From a virus, in the IMG/VR virus record IMGVR_UViG_3300023223_000342, positions 1-46,374 of that record: a stretch of 46,374 bases of DNA, one strand, 5' to 3'. The translations under genes and the position numbers were made by a program. Under the pieces are notes generated by a model. The model saw only the letters and a list, made by a program, of their open reading frames with translations. It was not told where the DNA came from and did not search any database. Position 1 is the first letter of the stretch. Every line of letters starts with the position of its first letter. Positions 45,118 through 46,374 of this stretch are shown here, piece by piece.

Positions 45118-45687
45118 CTAAGTTAACACTTTATATTGATTTCTTATTTGATAACATTCATCGGGAGGCAAATAATTGTCAATCTGGTGAAATCCAGTAG
45201 TTCCTAACTGAAATATTGCCTCACATGCAAACCGATTGCATACCTCAAAAGGAGCTAACCTCCCTAATAGATGATGAACAAAATAAACATCTTCATTCCC
45301 TAACCGTGGATTATAAGGGATTTTTTCAAGTGTTTTAATATGTGCCTCTACTCCCCTTATGCTAAAACCACCATTGCCGCCAGCTCTATCTGAACGGTCA
45401 CAATGACCACGGGGCCAAGGGCTACCGACATAGTCATATTTCAAAAACTCTTGATCTATTGGTTTAAGTAATGCGCTGTCATGTTGAAAAATAAGTACTT
45501 TACTATAGGACCGTAAAGCTTTCCAAAATTCCATAGAAGTCATTAGCTCATTATAGGTAGGCCCATTGGTTACTTTAGAATCTCTGCAACGAATTATTCT
45601 CCAACCTTCCAAGAAACGTTCATGATTATCGAGGGCCACCTTGTAGCGGTCGTCCCTGTTTTCTACTATTACAGCAGCAAGGTTCAA
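45118..45687 (-). CDS. DUF5672 glycosyltransferase-like protein
   Basis: 189 residues. MNLAAVIVENRDDRYKVALD, VLIFQHDSALLKPIDQEFLK (about residues 67-86, H-D-S in the DxD place) and YVGSPWPRGHCDRSDRAGGNGGFS-type region (Y-x-G-A/S-P-W...G-N-G-G-[FL]-S) are DUF5672 hallmarks; the final NEDVYFVHHL supplies the E-D motif. Last GT of the cassette, next to the neck-region genes. Two thirds of a typical DUF5672 protein. Confidence 0.85.
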   Translation of the reverse strand: MNLAAVIVENRDDRYKVALDNHERFLEGWRIIRCRDSKVTNGPTYNELMTSMEFWKALRSYSKVLIFQHDSALLKPIDQEFLKYDYVGSPWPRGHCDRSDRAGGNGGFSIRGVEAHIKTLEKIPYNPRLGNEDVYFVHHLLGRLAPFEVCNRFACEAIFQLGTTGFHQIDNYLPPDECYQIRNQYKVLT

Positions 45688-45959
45688 AAGAATTTTGTAT
45701 TAATTTCCTTACATAATTTTTTGCCTTCTTCCCATTGATCTTTCCTTAAAGTTGAAGAGTTTGCATATAAAAAAGCATTCCATCTATATTTATTATCCCT
45801 ACTTGGTTTACAAAAAGTCAAACCTTTTTCACTTTTATCCTCATTAATCAACCAACAATGTATTAAAACCAATTTATTTAAATCACCATTAGTCCACACG
45901 CTCGCTAATTGATCGTTTTCTGGACCACCGTTTGACATCATTGAACACCATTCATTCAT
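45684..45959 (-). CDS. Hypothetical protein in glycan cassette
   Basis: 91 residues, MNEWCSMMSNGGPENDQLAS; YRWNAFLYANSSTLRKDQWE. Cys and Trp rich; no family. ATGA overlap with the DUF5672 gene, 3 bases after the methyltransferase stop. Confidence 0.55.
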   Translation of the reverse strand: MNEWCSMMSNGGPENDQLASVWTNGDLNKLVLIHCWLINEDKSEKGLTFCKPSRDNKYRWNAFLYANSSTLRKDQWEEGKKLCKEINTKFF

Positions 45960-45962
45960 AAG

Positions 45963-46374
45963 TTATATATTTATTATACAACCAAAACCCCCTCCTTCAG
46001 GAAATTGGCCATCATGTAAATGATCTAACCGGATTTTATCTCCTGGTAATTCCTCCCAGGCCTTCTCCATTCCAGGCCGGAATATATCATCTAAAATTAC
46101 TACCGCTCCCTCGCTAAGAAAATCTTTGTAGGCATTAAATTCCCTTATCGTTCTATGATAGGTGTGATCTGTATCGATGAATAAAATGTCTATCTTACCA
46201 TGAATACTATAAATGCACCAAGCTATTTCGATTGAATCATCAAGGGCGAAAGCAAAATTAGGATATTTTTTTTCAATATATCTTATTCTTTCCGCATGAT
46301 CCCATTGGAAATCAACCCCTATCACAGTGCCTCGAAAATAACCCTTTGCAAGATGTAAAGACCCACCCCCACCG
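45963..46374 (-). CDS. Class I SAM methyltransferase, C-terminal part (open at the window edge)
   Basis: C-terminal half of the methyltransferase that begins at 299 across the circular junction. IDILFIDTDHTYHRTIREFN and SEGAVVILDDIFRPGMEKAW hold the acidic metal/SAM-side residues; it ends EGGGFGCIINI. The first 144 bases at the right edge duplicate window bases 1-144, so do not count it twice. Full length 188 residues. Confidence 0.8.
   Translation of the reverse strand, partial: GGGGSLHLAKGYFRGTVIGVDFQWDHAERIRYIEKKYPNFAFALDDSIEIAWCIYSIHGKIDILFIDTDHTYHRTIREFNAYKDFLSEGAVVILDDIFRPGMEKAWEELPGDKIRLDHLHDGQFPEGGGFGCIINI
46231..46374. repeat. Direct terminal repeat, right copy (144 bp)
   Basis: Exact copy of the first 144 bases. 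Marks closure of the circular assembly; true unit length is about 46,230 bp. Confidence 0.95.

Noticed and set aside
1-46374. tRNA genes, CRISPR arrays, IS elements, integrase and repressor
   Set aside because: None could be recognised by reading; no tRNA-like cloverleaf with a T-loop motif, no regular spaced repeats, no recombinase motifs. Absence by eye is not proof.

Overview
The window is a complete circular tailed-phage genome read as a linear piece. The last 144 bases (46231-46374) repeat the first 144 exactly, and one methyltransferase gene is cut by the ends and rejoins in frame across them, so the unit genome is about 46,230 bp. It is AT-rich and compact, and every gene but one (14153-14605) lies on the minus strand. 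Start regions mostly lack Shine-Dalgarno sequences; genes are joined by 4-base ATGA overlaps, and at least one promoter-like site fits the Bacteroidota TAnnTTTG pattern. A virulent siphovirus of a Bacteroidota (probably aquatic Flavobacteriia-like) host is the best inference. No integrase, lysogeny repressor, DNA polymerase, tRNA or CRISPR array was found.

Layout in the direction of transcription (right to left). (1) 41174-40790 is a regulatory region with paired 15-base elements and a small gene broken by one base. (2) 40789-29260 holds early genes: many small proteins, a DUF1071/Rad52-like annealing protein, a NinB-like protein, two DNA methyltransferases, an HNH endonuclease, YopX- and HTH-type proteins and a DUF6291-like replication protein. 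(3) 29226-27252 holds the terminase subunits. (4) 26433-18462 is the tail block: assembly chaperone with a -1 frameshift extension, tape measure, large tail proteins, and a leucine-rich-repeat plus propeller-like protein. (5) 18435-14607 holds portal, a LamG-like protein and a MuF-type head protein. (6) 14000-10990 holds a Lys-rich protein, a scaffold-like protein, the major capsid protein and one more virion protein, followed by a terminator. (7) 10872 through the circular junction to 45118 is a glycan cassette of about 11.5 kb. (8) 45087-42338 holds virion, neck and tail-completion proteins. (9) 42281-41174 is a membrane/lysis-like cassette.

The outstanding feature is the glycan cassette: eight glycosyltransferase-like proteins (GT2 types, a CgeB/GT4 type, a DUF5672 type), three small class I SAM methyltransferases, an RmlD-like sugar-nucleotide reductase, an HExxH metallopeptidase-like protein and about a dozen small unknown genes. 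They are stitched together by overlapping starts and placed between the capsid genes and the head-completion genes. This suggests a glycan made late in infection, either on the virion or on the host envelope.

Two intergenic regions, in front of the head operon (14062-14096) and in front of the early operon (41130-41164), carry the same pair of 15-base dyad elements with an exact 20-base period. They look like binding sites for one regulator or replication protein linking the two transcription blocks. Several small-gene junctions carry duplicated 17-22 base sequences, which suggests that tiny genes were inserted as coupled cassettes.
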